The notes: generated from the sequence alone by a model not told the origin. Positions 6,485-15,320 are shown, counted from the first letter of the stretch. The stretch: 40,869 nt of DNA from Streptomyces triticisoli (GCF_003270085.1 NZ_QFDQ01000163.1:1-40869); one strand, 5' to 3'. A program made the numbers and translations.

Positions 6485-7660
6485 CTACCTCGCTTCCAGT
6501 CGCCCCAGCCGGCGGGCTAGGTCTCGCACGGCGCGCACCGTGGCCGTGGTGGTGGTCTTGTCGGAGTTGCCGACGACGGAGGTGACGACTTCGCCTTCGT
6601 CGGGGGTGTCCTCGAGCCGGATGGTCTGCACGATGTCGGCGACCTCAAGCCCGGTGGGCAGGGCGACGGTGACCTTGTCGCCGAGGAAGAAGTCGCGCCC
6701 CGCGCGCAGGTCTTCGGTATCCACCGTGACGGTGGCGAGGGAGGCCTGGGGGTTGTCGTCGCCGAGGGCGAGCGTCCCGGCCTGGGTGAGCTCCCCGCCG
6801 GAGTCGTCGAGGGTGCCGGTCTTGTCGACGAGCTTCTCGACTCGGTACCAGTCCGCTGCCGCGCCGGAGGTCACTTCGGCGTAGACGCGGATGTTGGGCG
6901 GGGTGGCCTGGTCGTCGGGGTCGCCGCCTCCCTGCACCAGTTCGGACGTGGCCAGGGGGGCGCCCATCGTGAAGGACAGTGAGCGCAGGTTGCCCAGCCC
7001 CTGGGAGAACCGGGCCGTGCTGGTGCGGTCGACAGGCTTGTAGACCCCGAACCTGATCTCGTTGCCGACCTGCCTGGTGCGGAAGCCGAGTCTGTCGGTG
7101 GCGGCCGCTGTCCGGCAGGCGTCGAGCAGCGGCTCGAACCGGGTGCTGAGGGATCGGTTGCCGCCGACGCCGGCGATGTCGTCGAGGACCAGGCGCTCGA
7201 TCCGCCGGACGGGCAGGGCGCCGGGCCCGCAGTTCTCGTTCACCAGGGTGCGGATGATCGTCTCTGCGTTCGTGGCGGTGAAGGTCCGCAGCCGGTCGGT
7301 GATCGTGTCCTGGGCGGTGAAGGCCTTGGTGGGCTCTGGGTAGGTGAGGTAGCCGGCGATGCGCGCCAGGTCGTCGCTGAAGCGGACGGTGACCGTGCCC
7401 GGGTCGGGGTTCTGTTCCAGGTCCCATCGGTAGTCCTGCGGTTCCTCCATCGGCCCCGCACACCACACGGCCTTGTCACGGACGACGACCAGGCGGTGGC
7501 CGGGCTGTAGCAGTTCCATGACCTCCGGCCACGCCGGCAGGGTGACGCTGCCGGACGCGGGAGCGTTGTAGTTCAGGTCGACGGCCAGCCTGGTCCACCC
7601 GCTCAGTGGGTCGCCGACCACGTTGAGGTTGCGGTCGGTGACCAGCAGCTGGACTGCCAC
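6485..7660 (-). CDS. ReqiPepy6 Gp37-like minor tail protein
   Basis: A 391-residue protein resembling the siphovirus ReqiPepy6 Gp37-like family, a tail-tip component also found in Streptomyces phages. Supporting features are the start MAVQLLVTDRNLNVVGDPLSGWTRL, the PAWPEVMELLQPGHRLVVVRD segment, and the C-terminal GDKVTVALPTG...VADIVQTIRLEDTPDEGEVV. This family is related in role to the tail-hub/Tal proteins. GTG 7660 is preceded by an AAGGAGG site. It follows the Dit-like gene, the expected place for a hub protein. Confidence 0.82.
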   Translation of the reverse strand: MAVQLLVTDRNLNVVGDPLSGWTRLAVDLNYNAPASGSVTLPAWPEVMELLQPGHRLVVVRDKAVWCAGPMEEPQDYRWDLEQNPDPGTVTVRFSDDLARIAGYLTYPEPTKAFTAQDTITDRLRTFTATNAETIIRTLVNENCGPGALPVRRIERLVLDDIAGVGGNRSLSTRFEPLLDACRTAAATDRLGFRTRQVGNEIRFGVYKPVDRTSTARFSQGLGNLRSLSFTMGAPLATSELVQGGGDPDDQATPPNIRVYAEVTSGAAADWYRVEKLVDKTGTLDDSGGELTQAGTLALGDDNPQASLATVTVDTEDLRAGRDFFLGDKVTVALPTGLEVADIVQTIRLEDTPDEGEVVTSVVGNSDKTTTTATVRAVRDLARRLGRLEAR

Positions 7661-7671
7661 CGCTCACCTCC

Positions 7672-8673
7672 TTACGCGGTCTCGTACCTCGGGTAGAAGA
7701 CGAGGTCGACGGCGCTGCCGGGCCCGGCGCCGTCGACCTGGAAGGTGACCGGCGTCTGCCCGGGCGGGATGCTCCACAGCTCGGCCTCGGGCCAGTTGAG
7801 CCCGCCGATCAAGTTCTCGCCGGTGCCGGAGCGGACGCGGGGCGGGTCGGTGGAGATGGTCACGGTCTGGCCTGTGAGGAGCGGGCCGCGCCCGGCCTTG
7901 GCCAGGTCGAGGGAGAACGCGGCGGCGGTGTCGTCACCGTCGTCGACGGGGTCCTCCCGCGTGAACGTGATCTTCGACGCGGGACCAGTCACCTTCCACA
8001 CCGGCCACACCTCGATGTCGCCAGGGTTGTTCAGGGTGGTGGCGCCCAGCACCTGGGAGCTGGACACCGTCGGGTACGGCACCAGGTAGTCGTCCAGGGT
8101 GCCGGTCTCGCGGTGCACGGTGACCGGCACGGCGTCCTGCCAGTACGGGTCTTCGCACCACAGGGTGAGGACCGCGCTGTCCCAGGTGATGCCGGTCGCG
8201 GTCTGCCCCCGCCCGTCCCAGCCGTCCCAGTAGTGGACCGCGATCCGCCGCACGGTGCCGTCCGGGCGGGCCACCTCCAGCGTGCCCGGCGGCCGCCGCC
8301 CGCCCGGCCCCCGGCGCAGAGTGCGGGTGAAGGCCCTACCCAGATCCCGCCAGTTCGCCGTGAAGACGAGGTGATCGGCGCCCTTGACGAGGAGCGGCCA
8401 GATGATCGTGCGCGGCTGCGGCTGAGCGTGCCGCAGCCGCGCACCACCCCGGGGGAGCGGGTCCGACGTGATCGCGTACGACGCTGCCCCCAGACCGGAC
8501 ACGCCCTCAGCGAGCGCGTACCAGTCCGCGGACAGGTCGGTCATCGGCCACCTGGTCCCCGTCGGGTCGATGTAGGTGATCGACGCGTACCCGATCTCCG
8601 GGATCTGGATCGGCGGCGGGACGACGACCGGCGGCTTTGGGGGCGTGACAACTGGCGCTGTGACCAGGGGCAT
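7672..8673 (-). CDS. Distal tail (Dit)-like protein
   Basis: A 333-residue protein encoded directly after the tape measure gene, the usual position of Dit. A proline-rich N-terminus (VVTPPKPPVVVPPPIQIPEIG) precedes YASITYIDPTGTRWPMTDL and a long beta-rich body with RTIIWPLLVKG and LWCEDPYWQDAVPV, typical of the phage tail family whose N-domain forms the hub ring. ATG 8673 abuts the TAA of the tape measure gene with no gap. The proline-rich start may be a flexible linker. Confidence 0.8.
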   Translation of the reverse strand: MPLVTAPVVTPPKPPVVVPPPIQIPEIGYASITYIDPTGTRWPMTDLSADWYALAEGVSGLGAASYAITSDPLPRGGARLRHAQPQPRTIIWPLLVKGADHLVFTANWRDLGRAFTRTLRRGPGGRRPPGTLEVARPDGTVRRIAVHYWDGWDGRGQTATGITWDSAVLTLWCEDPYWQDAVPVTVHRETGTLDDYLVPYPTVSSSQVLGATTLNNPGDIEVWPVWKVTGPASKITFTREDPVDDGDDTAAAFSLDLAKAGRGPLLTGQTVTISTDPPRVRSGTGENLIGGLNWPEAELWSIPPGQTPVTFQVDGAGPGSAVDLVFYPRYETA

Positions 8674-11600
8674 TTATCCGGGCCTCCCCACGCGCTGCCG
8701 CGCTTCCTCCTGCCGCTGCAGCAGCCGCAGGTCCTCCACATCGATGACCGACTTGCGCGGGTACACGTAGTAGTTCACCGGCGGCCGGTCACTGCCTGCC
8801 GCTGGCGCGGCCGCCACCGGCGCCGCCGGCAGCCCAGGCCGCGCCGCCCGGCCCACCGGCAGCTTGCCGTCGTTGAGGGCGTCCATGAACTTGATGCCGT
8901 ACTTGGCGACCGCGGCGGCCTTGACCATGTATTCGCCGTTGGAGCCCCACAGCGGGATGCTGTCCGATGTCGCCGTGCCCGGCCCGAGCAGCAGCCCGCC
9001 CTGCGCCAGCGCGATCCCGCGCTCCTTCATCCCCTTCACGAAGGAGGGGCCCCCGGCGAGCGCCTTGATCTCCTTGGCGTAGCGGGGGGCGAGGTGAGCG
9101 AGCATCGGCCAGCTCACGCCGGCCTTCACCACGTCCTCGACGGTCGCGCCCTTCTTGGACAGCGCCCCCATCATCTGCGCGGCCGCCGCCAGCTCGTCCG
9201 CCGACAGCAGCTTCTCGTGGGCCTGGAGCGCCGTGTTGGCCTTCTTCGCCGCCGCCGGGGACTTGACCGCCGCGGCGGCGATCGCCATCGCGTCCGCGTC
9301 GCCCTGCCCCGCCAGCTGCATCGCCAGGTCCCCATACCCGGAGGCCGCCAGCTTCAGGAGGTTGTCCTGGAACTTCTTGCTGCCAGCCGTCGTGGCGGTC
9401 AGCTGCTTGGTGTAGTCGGCCAACGTCGCGGCCGCCGTCGGCGCGAGCTTCCGCAGGTTCTTGACGATCTCAGCGAACTGTTTGTTGCTCGCCTTCGCCA
9501 GCGAGGCGACCAGGGCACGCCCCGACTCGCCCATGCCCCTCAGCGTTTCCTCGATGTCGGCGCCGGCCCGCTTGCCGATCCGGCTCAGGTTCTTCTCCCA
9601 CGCATCTGACGCTCGGACGGCCTCCTTCAGGTTCTGGCCGTAGCCGGTCAGGCTGAACCCGGACGGTTTCGTGCCGGGCTTGAGGCCCAGCGCCCGGTCC
9701 GCCTCGTTCACCGCCTTCCGCGCGTCGGCCACCGCCTTCCGGGTCGCCGAGGTGGAGTGCTTGGCCTGGGCGCGCAGCGCTTCGTTGAGCTTGGCCCACG
9801 CGTCTCTCAGACGCTGCATGTCCTGGTCGTACCAGGAGGACACGGTCGAGGTGGAGATCCGCGCCGCCGCCGACTGCGACGGCGTGTACGTGAACCCACC
9901 GCCCGCGAACCCACCGCCCGCGAACCTCTCCGAGTTGAGCGCGTCGAACAGGCTGATCCCATACCGCTCGACCGCGGACGCGCGGATGACGTACTCACCG
10001 TTGGACAGCCACGCCGGAACAGAGTCCGACATCGACGTGCCCGGGCCCCAGACCGGACCGCCGAACGGGATGAGCTGCACGTCGCCGCCGCCGGCGAAGC
10101 GGCCGATTGGCCCGCCCTGCGCGTTCCGCAGCTGGGAGCCGTGAGACCCGGCCCGCCGCGCGGCGCTGCCGTCACCCACCACCACAAACCGAGTGGTGAC
10201 CGTGACCGTCTTGTCCTGCAGCCGGGACAGCTCGTACTCAGCTTGCTTGATCTTCCGCTTCAGGTCGTCGATCTCCGCCCGGACCTTCGCCTTCCGTGAG
10301 TCCGGTACCCGCTTCAGCTCGCCCTTGGCCTTGCCGAGTTTCTCCTGAAGATCCTCGATGTTGCCCTTGAGCTGGGTGGTCTTGTCGTCGGGGATGTCGA
10401 GGATCTGGTCCGCGAGCCGCTTGGCCTCGGTGGTGGTGAGGCCCATCTGCTCGGCGTTTTTGATCAGCTCTCGGCGGCCGCGATCGAAGGTGCTGGACAC
10501 CTCAGACCAGGGCGCCTTCGCCTCTCGGGCAGCGGCAGTCGCCTCGTTCGTCTTGCCCGCCAGATCGGACAGTGCCCGGTAGGCGTTCCTGCCCTTCTCC
10601 GTGGTCAGGTCGAGCTTGCCGCCGTTGGCCTTCCACACGTTGCCGTACTCACGGGCGGATTTGGCCGCGTTGTCGAGGGACCCCTCGAACGCCGCCTGAG
10701 CGTCCAGAGCGCTGCGGTTGACCTCATTGAGGGCAATGATGCTCTGGCGCAGCCCGTCCGCGCTGGCCTTCTGCGCATTGAGTTTCTCCTGCACCGCGAT
10801 CGCCTGGTCGCCGAACAGACCCATCGACTCGGCGGCCAGCTCCGCTTCGAGGGCCTGCCCTGCCAGTGCGGCCTTGTAGTCGTCGAGCTGTCCGCGCACC
10901 TGGTCCGAGGTGAAGCCCTGCTTCTCCAGGTTGGCGATGACCCTGTCGAGGACGGCGGCCGCCAGGTCCGCCTTCCCGGACGACACCAGGCCGGCCAGCG
11001 CGTCGTCGAGCGCGCCGATGTCCTCCTTGGCGTTCTTCACCGGAGTGGAGTCCATGCCGATGACGCTGACGAGGGACTGCTGGAACTGATCGATCCCCTT
11101 GGGGTCGATCGCGAGCTGGAAGGCCTCGCCGAGGCCGCTGAGGTCCTGGCCGTAGGCGCGCAGCACCTCCCCGGACACCTTGCCCGACCGGGCGAGTTCG
11201 ACGAGGGATGTCGACAGCTTGTCGACATCGGGCTTGGGCTTCTCGCTCTTCGACGCGATGGCGTCCAGGCCGATCAGCAGCAGGCCGATACCGGTGCCGG
11301 CCATGGCCAGCTTGGCTGTCCGGGACAGACCGGAGACCGCCGCGCCCACCCCGGCGAGCGCGCCGGGCGCCCCGGCGGCTGCCGTACGCATCGCCATGAT
11401 CTGGGTGCCCAGCGCAAGCATGGCTGCCTTGGCAGCGCCGGCCCCGGCCGCGGCCAGGCGCACGGCCTTGATGGCGATGGCCAGCTGCAGCAGCGTGGCG
11501 ATGGCCTCGGGCGGCACCGCCGAGACCACACCGGTCAGGAAGTTGACCACATCGAGCGCGCCGACCCCGATGTCGGAGCCTGCTTCGAGGACGTTGATCA

Positions 11601-12534
11601 GAGCGTCGCCGATGTTCTCCAGCGTGTCCCAGACCTCGGGTCCGACCTCGCGGGCGTAGTCCATCCACCGGTTGAGGCGGGAGTTGTCGAGCTCCCCGGC
11701 CTGCGCCCGGGCCAGGAAGATCGTCAGCTTGTCGATACCGCGGGTCAGGGTCCGCTCGGTGAAGGCGGTGAACCGATCGTTGAGCGCGTCAAACCCGGGC
11801 GTGCTGATTGCGCCGCCGACCAGGGTAATCAGCCGGTCGAACTGGCCAGAAGCGGCCCGGACCAGCCCAGTCGTCTTGGGCAGCAACGAGTTGGCGACGG
11901 CCACACCCTTGATGACCGGTGCCATCACGTCGTCGGACAGGTCGTCGGACCAGTCCTGGTAGGCGTCCCGCAGCAGGCCCACCGCGACCGCGGCCTCCCG
12001 CGTCGCGGGAGGCAGGCTCTCCAGCTTCTGCTGGTAATCGGCCGCGGCCTTGGCCGCCTCCCGGGAACCCTTGCCCGAGGACTCCACCGCGTCCTCGTAC
12101 CGGTCATGAGCCTCGATGGCCTCGCCGATGGCGCCGATCTGCGGGGCCAGCGCGAGCCCGTACGCGCCCGCCGCCACAGCCACGGCGCCGAACTGGGCGG
12201 CGACCGCGGCCGCGCTTCCCGCCAGGCCGGCCGCGATCGGGATCGCCGCCGGCGCCAGCGAGATCAAGTTCGCCTTCAGGCTCTCGCCGAGCTTGCCAGC
12301 CTCGTCACGCAGGTTGGCAAGCGAGTCCCGGGTGCCGTGGGTGGAATCGCCCAGGCGGCGGGCCGCCTCGTCGGCGGACAGGAAACGCCCGCGCAAGTCG
12401 CGCAGTTGACCGTCGGCGTCGGCTGAGATCCCAGACAGCCGCAGCCGCAGCCGGTCCGCACTGTCCGCCGTCCCATTCAGGACGCGGGACAGTTCGTCGC
12501 GGCCGGTCAGTGTGAAGGTCAGACGCTCGGCCAT
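8674..12534 (-). CDS. Tape measure protein
   Basis: At 1,286 residues the largest gene here; it sets tail length and helps DNA ejection. By the usual 0.15 nm per residue the tail would be about 190 nm. It has alternating helical and Ala/Gly-rich hydrophobic stretches (about residues 85-135 and 330-440), a coiled coil around residues 740-800 (NIEDLQEKLGKAKGELKR and following), and a charged N-terminus. Two copies of a GPGT-x-SDSIP-x-NGEY motif occur near residues 830 and 1180. A 15-bp tandem repeat at about 9884-9914 encodes FAGGGFAGGGF. ATG 12534 follows the tail chaperone genes. Confidence 0.93.
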   Translation of the reverse strand: MAERLTFTLTGRDELSRVLNGTADSADRLRLRLSGISADADGQLRDLRGRFLSADEAARRLGDSTHGTRDSLANLRDEAGKLGESLKANLISLAPAAIPIAAGLAGSAAAVAAQFGAVAVAAGAYGLALAPQIGAIGEAIEAHDRYEDAVESSGKGSREAAKAAADYQQKLESLPPATREAAVAVGLLRDAYQDWSDDLSDDVMAPVIKGVAVANSLLPKTTGLVRAASGQFDRLITLVGGAISTPGFDALNDRFTAFTERTLTRGIDKLTIFLARAQAGELDNSRLNRWMDYAREVGPEVWDTLENIGDALINVLEAGSDIGVGALDVVNFLTGVVSAVPPEAIATLLQLAIAIKAVRLAAAGAGAAKAAMLALGTQIMAMRTAAAGAPGALAGVGAAVSGLSRTAKLAMAGTGIGLLLIGLDAIASKSEKPKPDVDKLSTSLVELARSGKVSGEVLRAYGQDLSGLGEAFQLAIDPKGIDQFQQSLVSVIGMDSTPVKNAKEDIGALDDALAGLVSSGKADLAAAVLDRVIANLEKQGFTSDQVRGQLDDYKAALAGQALEAELAAESMGLFGDQAIAVQEKLNAQKASADGLRQSIIALNEVNRSALDAQAAFEGSLDNAAKSAREYGNVWKANGGKLDLTTEKGRNAYRALSDLAGKTNEATAAAREAKAPWSEVSSTFDRGRRELIKNAEQMGLTTTEAKRLADQILDIPDDKTTQLKGNIEDLQEKLGKAKGELKRVPDSRKAKVRAEIDDLKRKIKQAEYELSRLQDKTVTVTTRFVVVGDGSAARRAGSHGSQLRNAQGGPIGRFAGGGDVQLIPFGGPVWGPGTSMSDSVPAWLSNGEYVIRASAVERYGISLFDALNSERFAGGGFAGGGFTYTPSQSAAARISTSTVSSWYDQDMQRLRDAWAKLNEALRAQAKHSTSATRKAVADARKAVNEADRALGLKPGTKPSGFSLTGYGQNLKEAVRASDAWEKNLSRIGKRAGADIEETLRGMGESGRALVASLAKASNKQFAEIVKNLRKLAPTAAATLADYTKQLTATTAGSKKFQDNLLKLAASGYGDLAMQLAGQGDADAMAIAAAAVKSPAAAKKANTALQAHEKLLSADELAAAAQMMGALSKKGATVEDVVKAGVSWPMLAHLAPRYAKEIKALAGGPSFVKGMKERGIALAQGGLLLGPGTATSDSIPLWGSNGEYMVKAAAVAKYGIKFMDALNDGKLPVGRAARPGLPAAPVAAAPAAGSDRPPVNYYVYPRKSVIDVEDLRLLQRQEEARQRVGRPG

Positions 12535-12549
12535 CGACCGGTCACCTCC

Positions 12550-12711
12550 TCACCGGCTGATGTGCTGGTTGATCCAAGCGATCGCCGACTCGAGGTCGCC
12601 GGCGGACAGGTGGCGGATCTCCCATGGGCGGATGTGCAGGTAGTGAGCGAGCAGCCACCGGTACTCGGCGATCAGTCCCCGGAGTCCGTCCGGTGGCGCG
12701 CCAAGTGGCCT
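12550..12711 (-). CDS. Tail assembly chaperone, frameshift-encoded C-terminal extension
   Basis: This 53-codon segment (RPLGAPPDGLRGLIAEYRWLL...WINQHISR) has no start of its own. It is reached from the upstream chaperone frame by a -1 slip at 12711-12717, giving a 188-residue gpGT-type fusion with 135 residues from the upstream frame. YRWLLAHYLHIRPWEIRHLSAGDLESAIAWINQ resembles second-frame chaperone domains of actinophages. Such fusions bind tail tube protein and tape measure protein during assembly, and the ratio of short to long forms matters. It ends 15 bases before the tape measure ATG. Confidence 0.85.
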   Translation of the reverse strand, partial: RPLGAPPDGLRGLIAEYRWLLAHYLHIRPWEIRHLSAGDLESAIAWINQHISR

Positions 12712-13115
12712 TTTCCCAGCCCGTCGAGCGCGGCGTCGACGTCGTCCGGGTCGTCGGCGAGCTTGCGCAGGTGGGGGGCGAGCATGTCGATCGTGGAGTC
12801 CTCGCTCTTGGCGAGGGCCTGCCGCATGACGTTGGTGAGGGCCTCGTCGATCTCGGCGCGCGTGACACGCGCCCGCAGGCGCCGCCGCCACCCGGGGACG
12901 TCGAACTTTTCGAAGTCGAGGTCGGGTTCGGTCCGCCGGAGGAAAGCCCACAGCACGGCCCGCATGGCGGTGGGGTCCTGCGCCTGCAGCTGTGCCTCGA
13001 TCTGCCGCCACGGCTCGCCCGTGGCCTCCTCGATGGCGGCGGCCTCGAGCGCGGACAGGTCGTCGGTGTCCACGCGCCGCTCGGTGCCGTCGTCCTGCAC
13101 ATGCGTGATGATCAT
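12672..13115 (-). CDS. Tail assembly chaperone (gpG-like)
   Basis: A 147-residue acidic helical protein, start MIITHVQDDGTERRV, with DLSALEAAAIEEATG, WAFLRRTEPDLDFEKFDVPGW and a C-terminal DALTNVMRQALAKSEDS-type helix region. It corresponds to the short form of the siphovirus tail chaperone pair. ATG 13115 has an AAGGAC site. The frame carries GGGAAAA near its 3' end, so a fraction of ribosomes continue into 12550-12711; the others stop at 12672. It lies between the gp10-like gene and the tape measure gene. Confidence 0.88.
   Translation of the reverse strand: MIITHVQDDGTERRVDTDDLSALEAAAIEEATGEPWRQIEAQLQAQDPTAMRAVLWAFLRRTEPDLDFEKFDVPGWRRRLRARVTRAEIDEALTNVMRQALAKSEDSTIDMLAPHLRKLADDPDDVDAALDGLGKGHLARHRTDSGD
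12711..12717 (-). promoter_or_regulatory. Programmed -1 ribosomal frameshift site (GGGAAAA)
   Basis: On the minus strand the chaperone frame reads CTG GGA AAA GGC, placing G GGA AAA exactly in the X XXY YYZ register. A -1 slip leads into an open frame of 53 codons that otherwise lacks a start codon. The frame geometry, the heptamer and the gene order all match the conserved siphovirus G/GT arrangement. Confidence 0.88.
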
Positions 13116-13123
13116 GGTTGTCC

Positions 13124-13630
13124 TTACTGAAGGTCCCGGCGGACGTCGCCGAGGACGCGTTCGACTTCGGCCCGCATCCGCGGGGTTCCGGCCTGGACGG
13201 TGCGCGACCACCAGCCGGTGGGCCGGGCCCACTGGGTCGCCCACCGGCGGCGGTTGCCGAACACGGGGTGACGGACGCGGCCTTCCTCGATGACCCACGG
13301 CATGTTCTTGATGTCCGCCGGCAGGCGGGAGCGGTCCACCCACACGCGAGCACCGGGGTTGGCGCCCTGGCGGACGCTGATCCGCACGGCGCCCGCCAGC
13401 GTGGCGCGCAGCGGCCGGGTGGTGGGCGACGGGCCGCCGCGCCCCCGGCGGCCCGAGCCGGGCAGCTGCACCGTGCGGATCTCCCGCTGCAAGTCCTTCT
13501 GCAGCGGCTCAGCTGCCCGGCGGATCCGGCGGGCCATGTTCCGCCGCAGCCGCGGCCCGCCCGCCGTACGCATACGCCTCGACAGATCCACCAGTTGGCC
13601 GGTGCCCAGAATCCGTACCGAGCCCGCCAT
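13124..13630 (-). CDS. HK97 gp10-like / tail completion-type protein
   Basis: A 168-residue, very arginine-rich protein: RILGTGQLVDLSRRMRTAGGPRLRRNMARRIRRAAEPLQKDLQREIRTVQLPG. The start resembles HK97 gp10-like minor head-tail proteins, in which a long basic helix precedes a small beta domain (ARVWVDRSRLPADIKNMPWVIEEGRVRHPVFGN). The family usually sits before the tail terminator, whereas here it follows the tail tube gene. No catalytic motif is seen. The start codon lies three bases after the tail tube stop. Confidence 0.6.
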   Translation of the reverse strand: MAGSVRILGTGQLVDLSRRMRTAGGPRLRRNMARRIRRAAEPLQKDLQREIRTVQLPGSGRRGRGGPSPTTRPLRATLAGAVRISVRQGANPGARVWVDRSRLPADIKNMPWVIEEGRVRHPVFGNRRRWATQWARPTGWWSRTVQAGTPRMRAEVERVLGDVRRDLQ

Positions 13631-13633
13631 CGG

Positions 13634-14125
13634 TCAGCCGCCCGCAGCCGCCGGGATTGCGACGTTCTCGCTCGGCTCGCCGGTGATGGCGAACTGGCAC
13701 ATGATCTGCGCCGCCTGGTCGAGCTCGCGGACCTTGGCCTGCGAGGTGACCGTCACGGGGTAGACATCCATCGTCCCCGACTCTGTGTCGCCCTCGTCCA
13801 TCCACACGATGAACCCGGTCGCCTCGCGCACCAGGAGCGTGCGCACGTCGTCGCCGTCCTTGCTCGCCCAGAACGTCAGCGACGATTCCGCGGCCGTGAT
13901 CTCGCCGCCCACCACCGGCGTGAACCGCGAGCCGAGGGCGGGGGTGGGAACGGTGCCCGAGGTGGTCTGCCACCCGGACATCGCGCCGGTCTCGGCCTCC
14001 AGCGCCGTACCCGCGTCCAGCTCCGCACGCGCGGGGCTGTTCTTGTTCGCGATCGTCGGTACCCACAGCACCCTCGTGACGCCGCGGCGGTAGTACCGCG
14101 TCGACGCCTGGATCGGAGTCGCCAT
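13634..14125 (-). CDS. Major tail tube protein
   Basis: A 163-residue protein with the start of actinophage tail tube proteins (MATPIQASTRYYRRGVTRVLWVPTI) and a beta-rich core: SRFTPVVGGEITAAESSLTFWASKDGDDVRTLLVREATGFIVWMDEGDTESGTMDVYPVTVTSQAKV. It polymerises around the tape measure to build the tail. ATG 14125 overlaps the stop of the small upstream gene (ATGA). Its place between the tail terminator and the chaperone genes is the canonical one. High expression is expected, but no separate promoter is visible. Confidence 0.85.
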   Translation of the reverse strand: MATPIQASTRYYRRGVTRVLWVPTIANKNSPARAELDAGTALEAETGAMSGWQTTSGTVPTPALGSRFTPVVGGEITAAESSLTFWASKDGDDVRTLLVREATGFIVWMDEGDTESGTMDVYPVTVTSQAKVRELDQAAQIMCQFAITGEPSENVAIPAAAGG

Positions 14126-14286
14126 CAGTTCTCTCCTTCAGTCCGCCGGCGGCCCTTCGCCGCGGCAACGTTGCTGCCGGGCTGGCCGTCAACGACCTTC
14201 CAACCCGATCGCTCGTACTGCTTCACCGAGATCTCCGAGACCTCGATCTCCTGCTCGACACCCTCGTGCCTCATCCGCACACCCAC
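14125..14286 (-). CDS. Small head-tail module protein, unknown function
   Basis: A 53-residue protein with VEQEIEVSEISVKQYERSGWKVVDG and a basic RGRRRTEGEN-like tail. Short proteins with an 'ERSGW' core occur in head-tail connector blocks of actinophages, but their role is not known to me. GTG 14286 is chosen because GAGGAG lies seven bases upstream; ATG 14274 is in frame four codons later. Its stop overlaps the tail tube ATG, so the two are probably translated together. Confidence 0.65.
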   Translation of the reverse strand: MGVRMRHEGVEQEIEVSEISVKQYERSGWKVVDGQPGSNVAAAKGRRRTEGEN

Positions 14287-14300
14287 CGCGCGGCTCCTCT

Positions 14301-14759
14301 CTACGTGAGAGCGCGGCCGGCCACCGTCAGCAGCAGCACAGCCTGCGCACCCTGTTGGGTCTGGTCCTGCGTCAGCTGCGACGCCTCGATCGCAGCCTCG
14401 ACCTGGCCGGGCCCGAGACCGATGCTCGGGTCGGCGCGCAGCCACGCCTCGACGCGGGCGCCGATCTCATACGCCCGCATCCGGGCCGCGCGCACGTCGG
14501 TGTCGCCGCGCTGCGCGACCGCCGCGACCATCACCTGGAACTGCTCCTCACGGCCGGTACCGAAGTCCGTCCAGCCGCCGACGGTCTGCGCCGCCTGGAA
14601 GTCGCCGTTGGGGTCGCCGTCGAAGCCAACGATCAGCCAGTCCAGTGCGCTGGTGTCGGTGACCTCGGGCCCGTCCGACACCTGCACCTCGTCCAGCTCG
14701 GGGTCGGCGGCGCCGAGCGCCACCAGGGCGTCGATGACCTCAGGTACTCGTGATCCCAT
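14301..14759 (-). CDS. Tail terminator-like protein
   Basis: A 152-residue protein (MGSRVPEVIDALVALGAADPELDEVQVSDGPEVTDTSALDWLIVGFDGD) with a central QFQVMVAAVAQRGDTDVRAARMRAYEIGARVEAWLRAD helix-strand region. The pattern fits tail terminator proteins that cap the tail tube and join it to the head. It lies between the gp6-like connector and the tail tube genes. The start directly follows the connector stop at 14760. Sequence similarity within this family is weak, so the call relies partly on position. Confidence 0.7.
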   Translation of the reverse strand: MGSRVPEVIDALVALGAADPELDEVQVSDGPEVTDTSALDWLIVGFDGDPNGDFQAAQTVGGWTDFGTGREEQFQVMVAAVAQRGDTDVRAARMRAYEIGARVEAWLRADPSIGLGPGQVEAAIEASQLTQDQTQQGAQAVLLLTVAGRALT

Positions 14760-15317
14760 CTACGCCACTCCCGGGGGAAGTCGGTATGGCTCCAGCAGTT
14801 GCAGCACCCGATTGGGCACCGCATACCCGAACCCGGGGACCGGCTCGGAGACAGAGAAGTCGTCGCCGCCCGCGAGGACACCGCCACGGCCCGCGTTCTG
14901 CGTCCGCCACAAGTGCTGTACCAGCATCCGCGCCGCCAGATTGATCGTCGCCGGAACCTCCGGCCGCCCGGCCTGGTAGGTGACCCGCAGCGGACCCCGC
15001 AGCCAACCGCCATCGGCGCGCTGCACGACGCCCGTGTCACTGTCCAGGACCAGCGTGCTGACGTCGTAGGTGGTGCCGCCTGTCAGGAGCGGCACCACCG
15101 AGGTGAGCGACATGACGGGCAGACGGCGCAGGACCATGACGCGACCACCATCACGCGGCACGTCATGGGTCTCCACAATCTGCTGTGGTTCCACCGGGCC
15201 GACGAACCGTTCGATGACCGGGCCGACCGCCTCGATGTACGCGCCCAGCTCGACATCGTTGACGTCGCTGGTGATGTTGAGCTGGGCCTTCGCTTCATCC
15301 AGCGTCAGCAACGCCAC
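14760..15317 (-). CDS. Head-tail connector protein (HK97 gp6-like)
   Basis: A 185-residue protein beginning LLTLDEAKAQLNITSDVNDVELGAYIEAVGPVIERFVGPVEPQ, the helical start of gp6-like connector (adaptor) proteins that form the ring below the portal. The C-terminal part, VPATINLAARMLVQHLWRTQNAGRGGVLAG, is the usual second helical segment. GTG 15317 lies three bases after the stop of the preceding small gene. It is the first head-tail joining gene after the capsid block. Confidence 0.85.
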   Translation of the reverse strand: MALLTLDEAKAQLNITSDVNDVELGAYIEAVGPVIERFVGPVEPQQIVETHDVPRDGGRVMVLRRLPVMSLTSVVPLLTGGTTYDVSTLVLDSDTGVVQRADGGWLRGPLRVTYQAGRPEVPATINLAARMLVQHLWRTQNAGRGGVLAGGDDFSVSEPVPGFGYAVPNRVLQLLEPYRLPPGVA

Positions 15318-15320
15318 GGG

